Under the pieces are notes generated by a model. That model was not told where the DNA came from. It searched no databases and saw nothing but the letters and a program-made list of their open reading frames with translations. From the NCBI RefSeq assembly GCF_003259175.1, contig NZ_QGOK01000013.1, positions 62,001-126,000 of the forward strand: a stretch of 64,000 nt of DNA, given 5' to 3'. Position 1 is the stretch's first letter, and every line of letters begins with the position of its first letter. The translations under genes and the position numbers were made by a program. Below, piece by piece: positions 1-8,933 of this stretch. The DNA comes from Marinomonas shanghaiensis. Its GTDB lineage: Bacteria > Pseudomonadota > Gammaproteobacteria > Pseudomonadales > Marinomonadaceae.

Positions 1-271
1 TGGCGCTTTCATTGAGCAAATGAGCGGTCTGTTGGGCACTGAAAAAGCTGGGGACTGGCACGCAGCATATTTCTGCAGCTTGGCAGGCCAAATCAAACAG
101 CACCCACTCAATGGTGTTATCCATGGCGATCGCCACACGAGACACTTGCTGTGCTAATAGCCAGTTTTTACGAGTGGACACGGCATTGGTTAGCTCTTGA
201 TAGGTTAGCTGTTTGTCCTGTTGTATTAGGGCGATTTTATTGGCCCATTCAGGTGAAGAGAAATACCACAT
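1..271 (-). CDS. AMP-binding (acyl-CoA/acyl-adenylate) ligase, N-terminal part
   Basis: Reading the minus strand from the ATG at 271-269 gives about 90 residues beginning MWYFSSPEWANKIALIQQ and running off the window. The fold start (LTYQELTNAVSTR, then AMDNTIEWVLFDLACQAAE) is that of the N-terminal subdomain of AMP-dependent synthetases/ligases (ANL superfamily), which activate carboxylates as acyl-adenylates. The ATG shares one base with the stop of the upstream hemolysin-like gene (TAATG), so the two are translationally coupled. The ATP-binding and hinge motifs lie outside the window, so substrate and intactness cannot be judged. Confidence 0.8.
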   Translation of the reverse strand, partial: MWYFSSPEWANKIALIQQDKQLTYQELTNAVSTRKNWLLAQQVSRVAIAMDNTIEWVLFDLACQAAEICCVPVPSFFSAQQTAHLLNESA

Positions 272-954
272 TATGCGTTCCTTAGCTGTAGCAATAAATG
301 TTGAAAGTTGGCTTGGACCAGATCCATTAAGGCTTCCAGTTCTGGCTGTTGCAGGGCAAGAGCGACGGCTTTTTTTACGTCCAAAAACATGACCTTGGGA
401 TTGTTGTCGTAATAGCTGCCCCATTGCGTTCCGTCATCTTGTAGTAAGGCTGGGTTGGCATCCGCTAAAAACGTCAGTGGTAATTTCAGCTTACCAAGCA
501 GTTGACGTACCTTATCTGTGCCAGCAAAGACCAAATAATTCACCTCAGACAGATACAGCCCCATGACCACCGTCATTAACAATGGCAAGGTAAAACGTTG
601 GTTTTGACTGTACAGATTGCCCAATTCCGCTACATTTGTACGTTCTGTCCAAATGCCGTGTTTTTGCAGGCTCTCGGTAATCGACATAGGCAAATACTGT
701 TCGACAAACAATGGCTGAGTACCACGGCGAACCCCCATAACGGCTCTTAGCCCTTGCGCCCTGATGCCAAGCAGAATGGGCATAAACGTATTGATATCTG
801 CTTGATATTTTTTCGCAAAACCGTCTTTTACGAAGTTCTCTAAATCACGCCGAGTACCACCGTCCATGCTGGCGGCAACAAATTCATAGGGCATGGTCGG
901 TGTCGCGACTTTGTTCCGCTGAAGGTTGGTATGTACTGAATCTGAAGGCTGCAT
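271..954 (-). CDS. Thermostable hemolysin family protein
   Basis: A 227-residue protein that I recognise as the thermostable hemolysin (T_hemolysin) family, by the segments RRDLENFVKDGFAKKYQADI, IRAQGLRAVMGVR, and MTVVMGLYLSEVNYLVFAGT. The name comes from Vibrio delta-hemolysin-like proteins; the family has a GNAT-like look and true hemolytic activity is doubtful. It has no signal peptide. It is the first gene of an operon with the AMP-ligase (overlapping stop/start); in related bacteria this pair is usually followed by a short-chain dehydrogenase, hinting at a small acyl-modification pathway. The upstream region holds three inverted repeats that may be regulatory. Confidence 0.8.
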   Translation of the reverse strand: MQPSDSVHTNLQRNKVATPTMPYEFVAASMDGGTRRDLENFVKDGFAKKYQADINTFMPILLGIRAQGLRAVMGVRRGTQPLFVEQYLPMSITESLQKHGIWTERTNVAELGNLYSQNQRFTLPLLMTVVMGLYLSEVNYLVFAGTDKVRQLLGKLKLPLTFLADANPALLQDDGTQWGSYYDNNPKVMFLDVKKAVALALQQPELEALMDLVQANFQHLLLQLRNA

Positions 955-1016
955 AATGGGATACCCCTTAATTTATATAGCTTCAGATTAGAGGCTTAGC
1001 ATTAAGGGAACCTTAT

Positions 1017-1058
1017 GACTGATTATTTTTTATGAATTTTCATAAAAAATAATCAGTC
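1017..1058. repeat. Perfect 18-bp-arm inverted repeat
   Basis: Left arm GACTGATTATTTTTTATG (1017-1034), loop AATTTT, right arm an exact reverse complement (1041-1058). It sits about 60 bases upstream of the hemolysin-like start codon. It could be a transcription terminator read in either direction, a cruciform or an operator. AT-richness argues against a strong RNA terminator. Confidence 0.6.
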
Positions 1059-1147
1059 TGATTTTAAAAGATAAAAATCTATTTAAATCATGTGGTTATA
1101 TTTTATTTTCTGAGAAAGCGTAAGCTTGTTTTGATGTTCAAAAAGCG

Positions 1148-1175
1148 CGTTTTCTTAAGGTTCCTTAAGAAAACG
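1148..1175. repeat. Perfect 13-bp-arm palindrome
   Basis: Arms CGTTTTCTTAAGG (1148-1160) and CCTTAAGAAAACG (1163-1175) flank a two-base TT centre. The two-base loop makes an RNA hairpin unlikely and favours a protein-binding site on DNA. The core TTAAGGttCCTTAA resembles the shorter palindrome TAAGGgaaCCTTA at 1003-1015. Confidence 0.5.
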
Positions 1176-1386
1176 GCTGCGCTGTTATGGTGGGATTTAC
1201 TGTTTTTTTAATTATTTGGCTCATTGGGTGGAAAAGGCTGGGATACTTTACTTATTTCCATGGCGTGAGCAGCCTTGCCTAAAAGGCATGGATACCTTCG
1301 AATTATTCCGCTTTTTCGATGTTTTTTTGAGGCTTAACATCGTTTTATTTTAATGATGATGTGAATAACTCACTAAGAAGGTATGG

Positions 1387-2874
1387 ATGGAAGCGTGTGA
1401 TTTAAATGCCGCTGAGGCGCGTCGATTGATGGCGCAAAAGTCGTTGTCTGTGATGGAGCTAGCACAAAGCTGTATTACACGAATGGATGCAGTGAATCAT
1501 GCCGTGAACGCGATCGTTGCTTGTGATCCAGACGATTTAATGGCCCAAGCAAAGCAAGCTCAAAAAGCCATCGAGAAAGGCAAGTCGCTGGGGGCATTAC
1601 ATGGTTTGCCACTGGGCGTAAAAGACATGGTTGACCTTAAGGGATTCCCAACAACGTTCGGTAGCACAATTTACAAAGATAACATGGCCACATCGGATGA
1701 CCCAATGGTCGCACAGTTACGTCAGGCTGGTGCCTTGCCATTAGGCAAAACCAATAATCCAGAATGGAGCGCAGGGGGTAATACGCGCAATGCCGTGTAT
1801 GGTGCCACCGCCAATCCCTTTGATGTAACACGTTCAGCGGCGGGATCGTCTGGTGGTTCAGCGGTGGCGTTGGCGTGTGGCATGATATCTCTCGCCACCG
1901 GATCCGATACAGGTGGCAGTTTGCGTAACCCAGCGGCTTTTTGTGGTGTGGTGGGTTTTCGTCCGTCCCCGGGTGTGGTGCCGGGACACAGTCGGCCGAT
2001 AGGCCTAATTCCTTTGCCAACCAATGGACCCATGGCGCGTTCTGTCGAAGATGTTGGTTTGATGTTATCGCAGATGATTCGCCCTGATCGTCGAGACCCT
2101 TGGGTTTCTATAGTGGAAGGCGTTGGGCAGCATAACGCCGATGCTTATCGTCATTTGCCAGACTTCGATTTGAGCAGCGCGAAAGTGGCGTTTACCAACG
2201 ACTTTGGTTTTGCCATGACGGAAAACCTGATAAAGGAATCTTTCCAAGAAAAAATCGATAAGTTTGGCACCGTATTCGCTCAATGTGACAACGCTCACCC
2301 CAGCTGTGACCATGCCGATCATATTTTTGCTGTGCTAAGAGCGCTTAATTTTTCGGGTCATCACCGTGACTTATCTCACAAATACCCAGGTCAAATGGGG
2401 CCGAATATTCTGATGAACATTGCTGAGGGGGAGTCATACAGCGCATTAGATGTGGTGAGTGCGTTGAATAAACAAACCGTCATGTATCGTGCGTGGCAGA
2501 TGTTTTTCGAAGAATATGACTTTATCCTTGCGCCAACCACAACCATTAGTCCGCGAGATTGGCATGAACTTTACCCTGAGAAGATTGATGGCAAGTCGAC
2601 ACAAAGCTATTATCACTGGCTTTCTATGGCGTATGCCTCGACTTTAACAGGGCATCCGTCTGTGACTTTGCCTGTTGGCCGAGACAAAAATAATATGCCG
2701 TTTGGTTTACAGATTATTGGCCGACGAGGCGACGATTTATCCACCTTGGCATTTGCTAAATCGTTAGAAGCCTTGTTAGAAAAAACGCCCGATCTAGCGC
2801 GTCCAAGGGTTGATATTGCTATGTTGTCTGGTTTGCCTGCATTGAAGAATGCGGATGGTTTCATGGGCTTCTAA
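1387..2874 (+). CDS. Amidase-signature family amidase
   Basis: A 495-residue cytoplasmic amidase-signature hydrolase that splits a carboxamide to acid and ammonia. The Ser-cisSer-Lys triad is visible: K79 in LGVKD, S154 in the glycine/serine loop AAGSSGGSA, and nucleophile S178 in GSDTGGSLRNPA, with the usual 24-residue spacing between the serines. Length is typical for free-standing amidases. The start at 1387 follows AAGAAGG; the ATG at 1383 is out of frame. It lies 31 bases ahead of dsdA in the same direction, so a joint operon is likely. The substrate is unknown; context suggests an amino-acid amide or similar nitrogen source. Confidence 0.9.
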   Translation: MEACDLNAAEARRLMAQKSLSVMELAQSCITRMDAVNHAVNAIVACDPDDLMAQAKQAQKAIEKGKSLGALHGLPLGVKDMVDLKGFPTTFGSTIYKDNMATSDDPMVAQLRQAGALPLGKTNNPEWSAGGNTRNAVYGATANPFDVTRSAAGSSGGSAVALACGMISLATGSDTGGSLRNPAAFCGVVGFRPSPGVVPGHSRPIGLIPLPTNGPMARSVEDVGLMLSQMIRPDRRDPWVSIVEGVGQHNADAYRHLPDFDLSSAKVAFTNDFGFAMTENLIKESFQEKIDKFGTVFAQCDNAHPSCDHADHIFAVLRALNFSGHHRDLSHKYPGQMGPNILMNIAEGESYSALDVVSALNKQTVMYRAWQMFFEEYDFILAPTTTISPRDWHELYPEKIDGKSTQSYYHWLSMAYASTLTGHPSVTLPVGRDKNNMPFGLQIIGRRGDDLSTLAFAKSLEALLEKTPDLARPRVDIAMLSGLPALKNADGFMGF

Positions 2875-2905
2875 TGTACAGGCGCTTTTTTTATGGAGTA
2901 GGTAA

Positions 2906-4228
2906 GTGACTGATTATATTTCTAATTCTGTTGTGCAGTCGCTTATTGCGTTGCAGGAAATCACTTGGTTCAATCCGAGAAAAGTGCGTTTTGATCAGAT
3001 TCAACCCAAGCTATCTCTGCAAAAGTCAGACATGCTTGATGCGTCGGATCGACTCACGCGCTTTGCGCCTTATCTTGAGCAAGTCTTTCCCGAAACCGCA
3101 GTGACAAGCGGTATCATCGAATCGGAATTAAAAGCGATTCCTGCTATGCAGATTGCGTTGTCGGATTCGATGAATCTAGAAATCCCCGGCCGTTTAATGA
3201 TGAAGTGCGACAATCAATTGCCGATTGCGGGCTCTATCAAGGCCCGCGGTGGCATATATGAGGTTTTGTTGCATGCGGAACGTTTGGCACTTGCCAATGG
3301 CTTATTAAAAACCAGTGATGATTATCGAACATTTGATTCAGACTTGTTTCGAGGCTTGTTTTCACAACACCAGATTGTTGTTGGCTCAACTGGAAATCTT
3401 GGTTTAAGCATCGGCATTATGAGTGCCAAACTGGGCTTTGATGTCACGGTTCATATGTCGTCTGATGCCCGTGAATGGAAAAAGGCCTTGCTGAGACGTA
3501 AAGGTGTCAATGTTGTGGAACATACGGCGGATTATGGTGTTGCTGTAGAGCAAGGACGACAAGAAGCCATGCAAAAGGACACCGCGTATTTTATCGATGA
3601 TGAAGATTCGAAGTCGTTATTTCTAGGTTATAGCGTGGCAGCGTTACGTTTGCAAAAACAGCTAGTCGAGCAGGGTGTCAAAGTTGATAAAGACCATCCT
3701 TTGTTTGTCTATTTGCCTTGCGGTGTTGGTGGTGCGCCAGGTGGCATTACCTTTGGTTTGAAGCAAGTGTTTGGTGATTATGTGCATTGTTTTTTTGCCG
3801 AACCGACTCATTCCCCTTGCATGGTATTAGGCATGGAAACGGGTTTACATAATGGCATTTCGGTACAAGAGCTGGGCATAGATAACCAAACTTGTGCCGA
3901 TGGATTGGCGGTTGGTCGGCCTTCCGCTTTCGTTGGCCCTATGATGGATTCATTGCTTAGCGGTGTTTACACGGTTTCTGATGACAATATGTATCGTCAT
4001 TTGGCCTTGCTGGTGGATGTAGAAAATATTCCAGTGGAACCGTCTGGCGCCGCGGGTGTAAGCGGTATGCTGCGAGTGTTAACAGAAGGACATGATTACC
4101 TAACAGCTCACCAACTGGACGATAAAATGTCGCAAGCCACGCATATTATGTGGGCAACAGGCGGTGACATGGTGCCGGAAGAAGAAAGACAAGCCTATTA
4201 TCAAAAGGGCCAAACCTTGCTTTCTTAA
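2906..4228 (+). CDS. dsdA: D-serine ammonia-lyase (D-serine dehydratase)
   Basis: A 440-residue PLP enzyme of the DsdA family, converting D-serine to pyruvate and ammonia through 2-aminoacrylate. Visible hallmarks are the PLP lysine K112 in GSIKARGG, the asparagine loop [30 protein letters not shown], and the glycine-rich phosphate loop CGVGGAPGG. The start is GTG at 2906, preceded by GGAGTAGG. It is not next to dsdC or dsdX as in enterobacteria. Instead it follows an amidase and precedes a divergent LysR/peptide-ABC block that ends in RidA, the enzyme that removes the aminoacrylate DsdA releases. Confidence 0.93.
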   Translation: MTDYISNSVVQSLIALQEITWFNPRKVRFDQIQPKLSLQKSDMLDASDRLTRFAPYLEQVFPETAVTSGIIESELKAIPAMQIALSDSMNLEIPGRLMMKCDNQLPIAGSIKARGGIYEVLLHAERLALANGLLKTSDDYRTFDSDLFRGLFSQHQIVVGSTGNLGLSIGIMSAKLGFDVTVHMSSDAREWKKALLRRKGVNVVEHTADYGVAVEQGRQEAMQKDTAYFIDDEDSKSLFLGYSVAALRLQKQLVEQGVKVDKDHPLFVYLPCGVGGAPGGITFGLKQVFGDYVHCFFAEPTHSPCMVLGMETGLHNGISVQELGIDNQTCADGLAVGRPSAFVGPMMDSLLSGVYTVSDDNMYRHLALLVDVENIPVEPSGAAGVSGMLRVLTEGHDYLTAHQLDDKMSQATHIMWATGGDMVPEEERQAYYQKGQTLLS

Positions 4229-4277
4229 AGCGCGTTTGTTTTCTTTGGCTTTTATTTTAATAGGGGCAGCGGCGCTT

Positions 4278-5222
4278 TTAAGAAAGCGCTGAATGCCTGT
4301 CTTCAATGTTTTCTTCATGCTGCATTTTTTCAATCATGTAATTTAAAAATACTCTTACGGCAGCGGGTAAGGTTCTGCCTGAAAGGGTTTGCACCTCAAT
4401 GTTGCGTATGTCCATGCCTCGGTCACGAATGGGGATAGCGACCAGTTCGTTAGCAGCCAGTTGATGGCGCATGGATATTTCCCCCGCAAGGTGAACACCG
4501 CCTTCATAAGTGGTAAAGCGGTTTAATGTCGCCATGTTGTTGGAGACTAAAACAGGATCGAATAATAGATTCAAACGACTGCAACAGATATCAAACAGTT
4601 GTCTTACGGTTGTGTTTTCTTCTGGCAAGGCAATCGGATAGGGCTGTAATTGTGCAAGGGTGACGGTTTTTTTGTTTGCCAATGGATGGTTTGGGTGGAC
4701 AACTGCAACGACGGGTGAGGGTTGTCGATAAGCGACTTGGATGTCTTTAGCGGGAGACAAATTTAAAGTAACACCTATGTCAGCATCGCCGTGACTAACA
4801 CGTCGAGATACTTCCGCAGGCGAGCTGACATTGATATGAAAATGAATGCCTTCATGCTGTTTGCGAAAACTCGCGATATTACGTGGCAAGAATTCCATTG
4901 CAAAACCTTCCGAACAGGAGATATTTACATGGCCTCTGTTCAATCCCTCCAATGCCGCTATTTCAGACACCACTCTGTCCGATTCTAGTGCGTTCTTACG
5001 TGCATACACGGCTAACATTTCACCCGCTGCACTCAATTCCATGCCGCGAGGGCGGCGTTCAAACAGGGTTGTACCAAGAATATCTTCTAGGCTATTTATC
5101 TGCCTACTTATTGCGCTGGCTGCCACATTTAGGTGCAAAGATGCTTCACTAATAGAACCATACCTAGCAACTTCTAAAAAATAGCGTAGAGCGGTGTCTT
5201 GTAAGCGTAATGCGGCTTTCAT
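4278..5222 (-). CDS. LysR-family transcriptional regulator
   Basis: A 314-residue LysR regulator. The N-terminal winged helix (about 7-66: RYFLEVARYGSISEASLHLNVAASAISRQINSLE) is followed by a periplasmic-binding-like effector domain. It is divergent from the peptide ABC operon across about 200 bases and convergent with dsdA, which fits control of the transporter/peptidase operon and perhaps the amidase-dsdA pair. A short GCGCTTT/AAAGCGC hairpin (4272-4289) overlaps its 3' end and may act as a terminator between the convergent genes. The effector is unknown; D-serine, an amide or a peptide are candidates. Confidence 0.9.
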   Translation of the reverse strand: MKAALRLQDTALRYFLEVARYGSISEASLHLNVAASAISRQINSLEDILGTTLFERRPRGMELSAAGEMLAVYARKNALESDRVVSEIAALEGLNRGHVNISCSEGFAMEFLPRNIASFRKQHEGIHFHINVSSPAEVSRRVSHGDADIGVTLNLSPAKDIQVAYRQPSPVVAVVHPNHPLANKKTVTLAQLQPYPIALPEENTTVRQLFDICCSRLNLLFDPVLVSNNMATLNRFTTYEGGVHLAGEISMRHQLAANELVAIPIRDRGMDIRNIEVQTLSGRTLPAAVRVFLNYMIEKMQHEENIEDRHSALS

Positions 5223-5420
5223 CGTGTTTTTCCTGCATTTTATCGACTATTAGTAACTTTTATTGGATTTTATGGTTTTTGTTATTTCGCCACAGTCATG
5301 CTTTTTTGGCAACGATTCTTTGCATTTTTTTTAATTGTGGCAAGGGTTGTTTTTGCATAGTGTGAATGAAAGTTGCATTGCGTGAATATCAAATCAAAAG
5401 GGCTTAAAAGGAACGAAACG

Positions 5421-6995
5421 ATGAAAAAATTCAGTCAGAATAAGTTTGCTCTATTACCCGTATTAAACTGCGCTCCACATAAAACTCTGGTCAGTACGCT
5501 GGTAGCGTGTTCTTTGCTTGGCTTGGCTGCACCAGCGTTGGCGAATAAAGCGAATGATACCTTGGTGTACTCGGTGGGGCTTGAACCAGAAAATGTTAGC
5601 CCTTATCACAACAATGTGCGAGAAGGGATCATTTTGTCTCATCTAGCTTGGGATACGTTAATTTACCGTGATACTCAGACGGGTGAATACAAGCCATTAT
5701 TGGCAACCAGTTGGAAATGGGAGGACCCTACACATTTGTTGTTTACGTTACGTCAAGGCGTAACCTTCCAAAATGGCGATGCGTTTAGTGCCGATGACGT
5801 GGCTTTCACCTTTAATTATGTGATATCGCCTGAGTCTAAAATCGTCACACGTCAAAATGTCGACTGGATTGAGCGCGCAGAAAAGGTTGATGATTTTACA
5901 GTACGCTTGGTGTTGAAACAGCCTTTCCCAGCGGCGCTAGAATACTTGTCTGGCCCGACACCGATTTACCCTGAAAAATATTTTAACTCTGTTGGTATTG
6001 AAGGCTATGCCAAAGCACCAATTGGTACAGGTCCTTACAAGATTACCGAAGTATTGAGTGGTGAAGGGGCGAATCTAGAGCGTTATGAAGGCTACTTTGA
6101 AGGTGGTCCAATTAAGAAACCAGCCATTGGTAAAATTCAATTTAGAGTCATTCCCGATCCTGATGCGCGTCTTGCCCAGTTGATGACTGGTGCGGTGGAT
6201 TGGACGTGGCGTGTGCCGTCTGACCAAGCGGATGAAATGAAGATGATGCCTAATTTGCAAGTGGTGAGTTCAGAAACCATGCGAGTCGGTTATTTGGCAA
6301 TGGATACCAGCAGCGAAGCGTTAAAGGATTCACCATTCCGAAATAAGCTGGTTCGAGAAGCCGTGAATCATGCTATTAACCGTGATGATCTGGCGAACGA
6401 GTTGGTACGAGGCGGAAGTCGAGCCATTTATACGCCTTGTTTTCCTTCACAATTTGGTTGCGACGTGTCGGCCGCGAAAAAGTTTGACTATGACCCAGCT
6501 AAGGCCAAAGCCTTATTGGCAGAAGCGGGCTATCCAAATGGTTTTGAAACCGATTTTTATGCTTATCGAGACATGGATTTGGCAGAAGCGGTATTAGGTA
6601 ACCTGCGAGCCGTTGGCATTACTTCTAAGATGCACATGTTGACCTATGCAGCATTACGTAAAGAGCAACGTTCAGGAAATGTTCCGTTGGCATTTCAAAC
6701 ATGGGGTTCTTATTCGGTGAACGATGCCTCTGCCATGACCAGTGTGTATTTTAATGGTGGTGCGGATGACATGAATCGTGACGAAGAGGTGATTGCTTTG
6801 GTTGATGCCGCTGATACCAATGTTGATCCAGAGATTCGTAAGAATAATTACAGCGAAGCGATTAAGAAAATTACCGAAGCGGCTTATTGGGCACCCATGT
6901 TCTCTTATTCAAGTAACTATGCCTTTAGTAAAGAACTGAACTTCACACCTTATCCTGATGAATTACCGCGCTTTGTCGAATCAAGCTGGAAGTAA
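5421..6995 (+). CDS. Peptide ABC transporter substrate-binding protein (family 5)
   Basis: A 524-residue extracytoplasmic solute-binding protein of the DppA/OppA type. I use the ATG at 5421 (RBS AAAAGGAA) rather than an upstream TTG at 5373. This gives a long signal peptide (MKKFSQNKFALLPVLNC, hydrophobic core VACSLLGLAAP, probable cleavage after ALA). Family features include LVYSVGLEPENVSPYHNN, FTLRQGVTFQNGDAFSADDVAFTF-type residues and PIGTGPYKI. It is the first gene of the ABC operon and binds the imported substrate. The signal n-region is unusually long (about 28 residues before the core). Confidence 0.93.
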   Translation: MKKFSQNKFALLPVLNCAPHKTLVSTLVACSLLGLAAPALANKANDTLVYSVGLEPENVSPYHNNVREGIILSHLAWDTLIYRDTQTGEYKPLLATSWKWEDPTHLLFTLRQGVTFQNGDAFSADDVAFTFNYVISPESKIVTRQNVDWIERAEKVDDFTVRLVLKQPFPAALEYLSGPTPIYPEKYFNSVGIEGYAKAPIGTGPYKITEVLSGEGANLERYEGYFEGGPIKKPAIGKIQFRVIPDPDARLAQLMTGAVDWTWRVPSDQADEMKMMPNLQVVSSETMRVGYLAMDTSSEALKDSPFRNKLVREAVNHAINRDDLANELVRGGSRAIYTPCFPSQFGCDVSAAKKFDYDPAKAKALLAEAGYPNGFETDFYAYRDMDLAEAVLGNLRAVGITSKMHMLTYAALRKEQRSGNVPLAFQTWGSYSVNDASAMTSVYFNGGADDMNRDEEVIALVDAADTNVDPEIRKNNYSEAIKKITEAAYWAPMFSYSSNYAFSKELNFTPYPDELPRFVESSWK

Positions 6996-7080
6996 TGTGT
7001 AAGACGCTTACTGCACAAGTGCGGTAAACGTCGTTGGCTTCTTTAGCAACAAAGATTCAAAGACGGTTGTGGAGTTTTTT

Positions 7081-7998
7081 ATGTTGGTATTTATATTTCG
7101 TCGGTTGCTGGTGGCATTCAGTGTGGCAATCACCGTTTCGGTTGTGAGCTTTATGTTGTTGCATTTATCAGGTGATTTAGCGATTTCGATTGCTGGCCCT
7201 GAGTCTACTGCTGCACAAGTTGAGCAAATTCGTATCGACTTTGGCTTGGATAAGCCCATGGTCTATCAATACTTTGATTGGCTTTGGGGAGCAGTGCAAT
7301 TGGATTTCGGACGCTCCTATTATTTCCAAGACACGGTGATGGGACTGATCAGTGAACGCTTACCCGTGACGCTAACCTTAGGCGCTTTGGCTTTGGCCTT
7401 AGCCACCGTGATTGCGATTCCGTTGGGTGTTATTGCTGCGATCAAACAAGATACTTGGATTGACCGCTTGGCATTAACCATCGCGGTGATTGGTCAAGCC
7501 ATGCCAAGTTTTTGGTTTGCGCTTACGCTTATTGTGATCTTCGCTGTGAATCTGCAATGGTTGCCTGCGGGTGGTAATGAATCTTGGCAACACTTTGTTT
7601 TGCCTGCCATTGCACTGGGTTATTACGCCATGCCTGCCATGATGCGTTTAACGCGTACTGGCATGTTAGAAGTATTGAATTCCGATTACATCCGCACCGC
7701 TCGATCCAAAGGTTTGAATGAATCCACTGTGATTTTTAAGCACGCATTGCGCAATGCGGTGATTCCTGTTGTGGCTTTAGCAGCGGTTGAATTGGGTTTT
7801 ATGCTTGGTGGGTCTGTGGTCATCGAATCGGTATTTTCTTTAAAAGGTTTGGGCCAGCTCGGATGGGATGCGATTACCCGTAATGACTATCCAGTAGTGC
7901 AAGCCGTGGTGTTGATTATTGCGGTGTTTTATATCCTGTTAACTTTTCTAGCGGATGTGATCAACGCCATGCTTGATCCACGTTTGCGTGTCCGCTGA
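7081..7998 (+). CDS. Peptide ABC transporter permease (DppB-like)
   Basis: A 305-residue inner-membrane permease with about six membrane segments, starting at TM segment LLVAFSVAITVSVVSFMLL. The second-domain loop ESTAAQVEQIRIDFGLDKP is typical of DppB/OppB, and the EAA cytoplasmic loop is visible as YIRTARSKGLNESTVIFKHALRN-type sequence. The ATG at 7081 with GGAG six bases ahead is preferred over the GTG at 7069. It is the second gene of the operon and pairs with the DppC-like permease to form the channel. Confidence 0.92.
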   Translation: MLVFIFRRLLVAFSVAITVSVVSFMLLHLSGDLAISIAGPESTAAQVEQIRIDFGLDKPMVYQYFDWLWGAVQLDFGRSYYFQDTVMGLISERLPVTLTLGALALALATVIAIPLGVIAAIKQDTWIDRLALTIAVIGQAMPSFWFALTLIVIFAVNLQWLPAGGNESWQHFVLPAIALGYYAMPAMMRLTRTGMLEVLNSDYIRTARSKGLNESTVIFKHALRNAVIPVVALAAVELGFMLGGSVVIESVFSLKGLGQLGWDAITRNDYPVVQAVVLIIAVFYILLTFLADVINAMLDPRLRVR

Positions 7999-8008
7999 GG
8001 TGTTTACT

Positions 8009-8920
8009 ATGTCCGATGCTACTGGTTCAAACTTGTCGAAAGAACAGCTTTTATTACCGGCTGTTCCTGAGTGGCGCCGTATGATGAATCGTTTTCTCGG
8101 TCATCGTGGTTTGCTAATGGGGTCGATTATTCTGGGACTGATCGTGGTGCTGGCGATTTTAGCGCCTTGGCTGGCGCCCCATGATCCATACTTACAAAAT
8201 ATTTCACAGCGTATGATTCCACCCGTTTGGCACGAAAAAGGCTCGTGGGAACATGTTTTTGGCACCGATAAATTGGGGCGAGATTACCTAAGTCGCTTGC
8301 TTTACGGAGCGCGAATTTCCTTGACGATTGGTTTGTCAGCAGCACTTATTTCTGGGCTGATTGGCACGACATTGGGTGTGCTGGCAGGCTATTTCGGTGG
8401 CCGAGTCGATGCGGTGATTAGTTACATTATTACCACGCGTTTGGCCATGCCGGTTGTTCTTGTGGCGTTGGCTATGTCGGCTTTAGTCGGCGGCTCTTTA
8501 CAAATGGTGATCATCTTATTGGGCTTGTTGTTGTGGGATCGATTTGCTGTGGTAGCGCGTTCCACCACTCAGCAATTGCGCGATGCTGAATTTATTGCAT
8601 CGGCCAAAGTGTTGGGGGCATCAACAACTTATATTTTAGTGCGTGAATTACTACCCAATATATTAAGTGCGTTAATTGTTGTGATGACCTTGGAGATGGC
8701 CCATGCCATCTTGCTAGAAGCGACCTTGTCCTTTTTAGGCTTGGGCGTTCAGCCGCCAATGCCCTCTTGGGGATTAATGATCTCCGAAGGTAAAGCTTAT
8801 ATGTTTTTTAAACCCTGGGTCATTGCGATTCCCGGTATTGCGCTGATGGTGTTGGTATTGGCGATTAACTTAGTCGGCGATGGCTTGCGTGATATGAACG
8901 CACCAGAAGGCCGGAATTGA
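8009..8920 (+). CDS. Peptide ABC transporter permease (DppC-like)
   Basis: A 303-residue permease. The DppC/OppC N-terminus is recognisable (RRMMNRFLGHRGLLMGSII then APWLAPHDPYLQNI). The EAA loop is AEFIASAKVLGASTTYILVRELLPN, followed by SFLGLGVQPPMPSWG. The start at 8009 follows GAGGTG and lies 10 bases after the previous stop. An in-frame TTG further upstream would overlap the neighbouring gene and lacks an RBS. Confidence 0.92.
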   Translation: MSDATGSNLSKEQLLLPAVPEWRRMMNRFLGHRGLLMGSIILGLIVVLAILAPWLAPHDPYLQNISQRMIPPVWHEKGSWEHVFGTDKLGRDYLSRLLYGARISLTIGLSAALISGLIGTTLGVLAGYFGGRVDAVISYIITTRLAMPVVLVALAMSALVGGSLQMVIILLGLLLWDRFAVVARSTTQQLRDAEFIASAKVLGASTTYILVRELLPNILSALIVVMTLEMAHAILLEATLSFLGLGVQPPMPSWGLMISEGKAYMFFKPWVIAIPGIALMVLVLAINLVGDGLRDMNAPEGRN

Positions 8921-8933
8921 GGCCAGAGGAGAC

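Larger units (their letters stand above)
955..1386. promoter_or_regulatory. Divergent intergenic region with palindromes
   Basis: This 432-base stretch separates the leftward hemolysin gene from the rightward amidase gene and must hold both promoters. It contains three inverted repeats (1003-1015, 1017-1058 and 1148-1175) and no coding sequence that I can support. Two of the repeats share a TTAAGG...CCTTA(A) core, suggesting binding sites for one dimeric regulator, but none is encoded next to it. Confidence 0.4.

Noticed and set aside
5301..5325. Sigma-54-like TTGGCA...TTTGCA upstream of the peptide ABC operon
   Set aside because: The GG and GC doublets are 12 bases apart instead of 10, which RpoN promoters do not tolerate.
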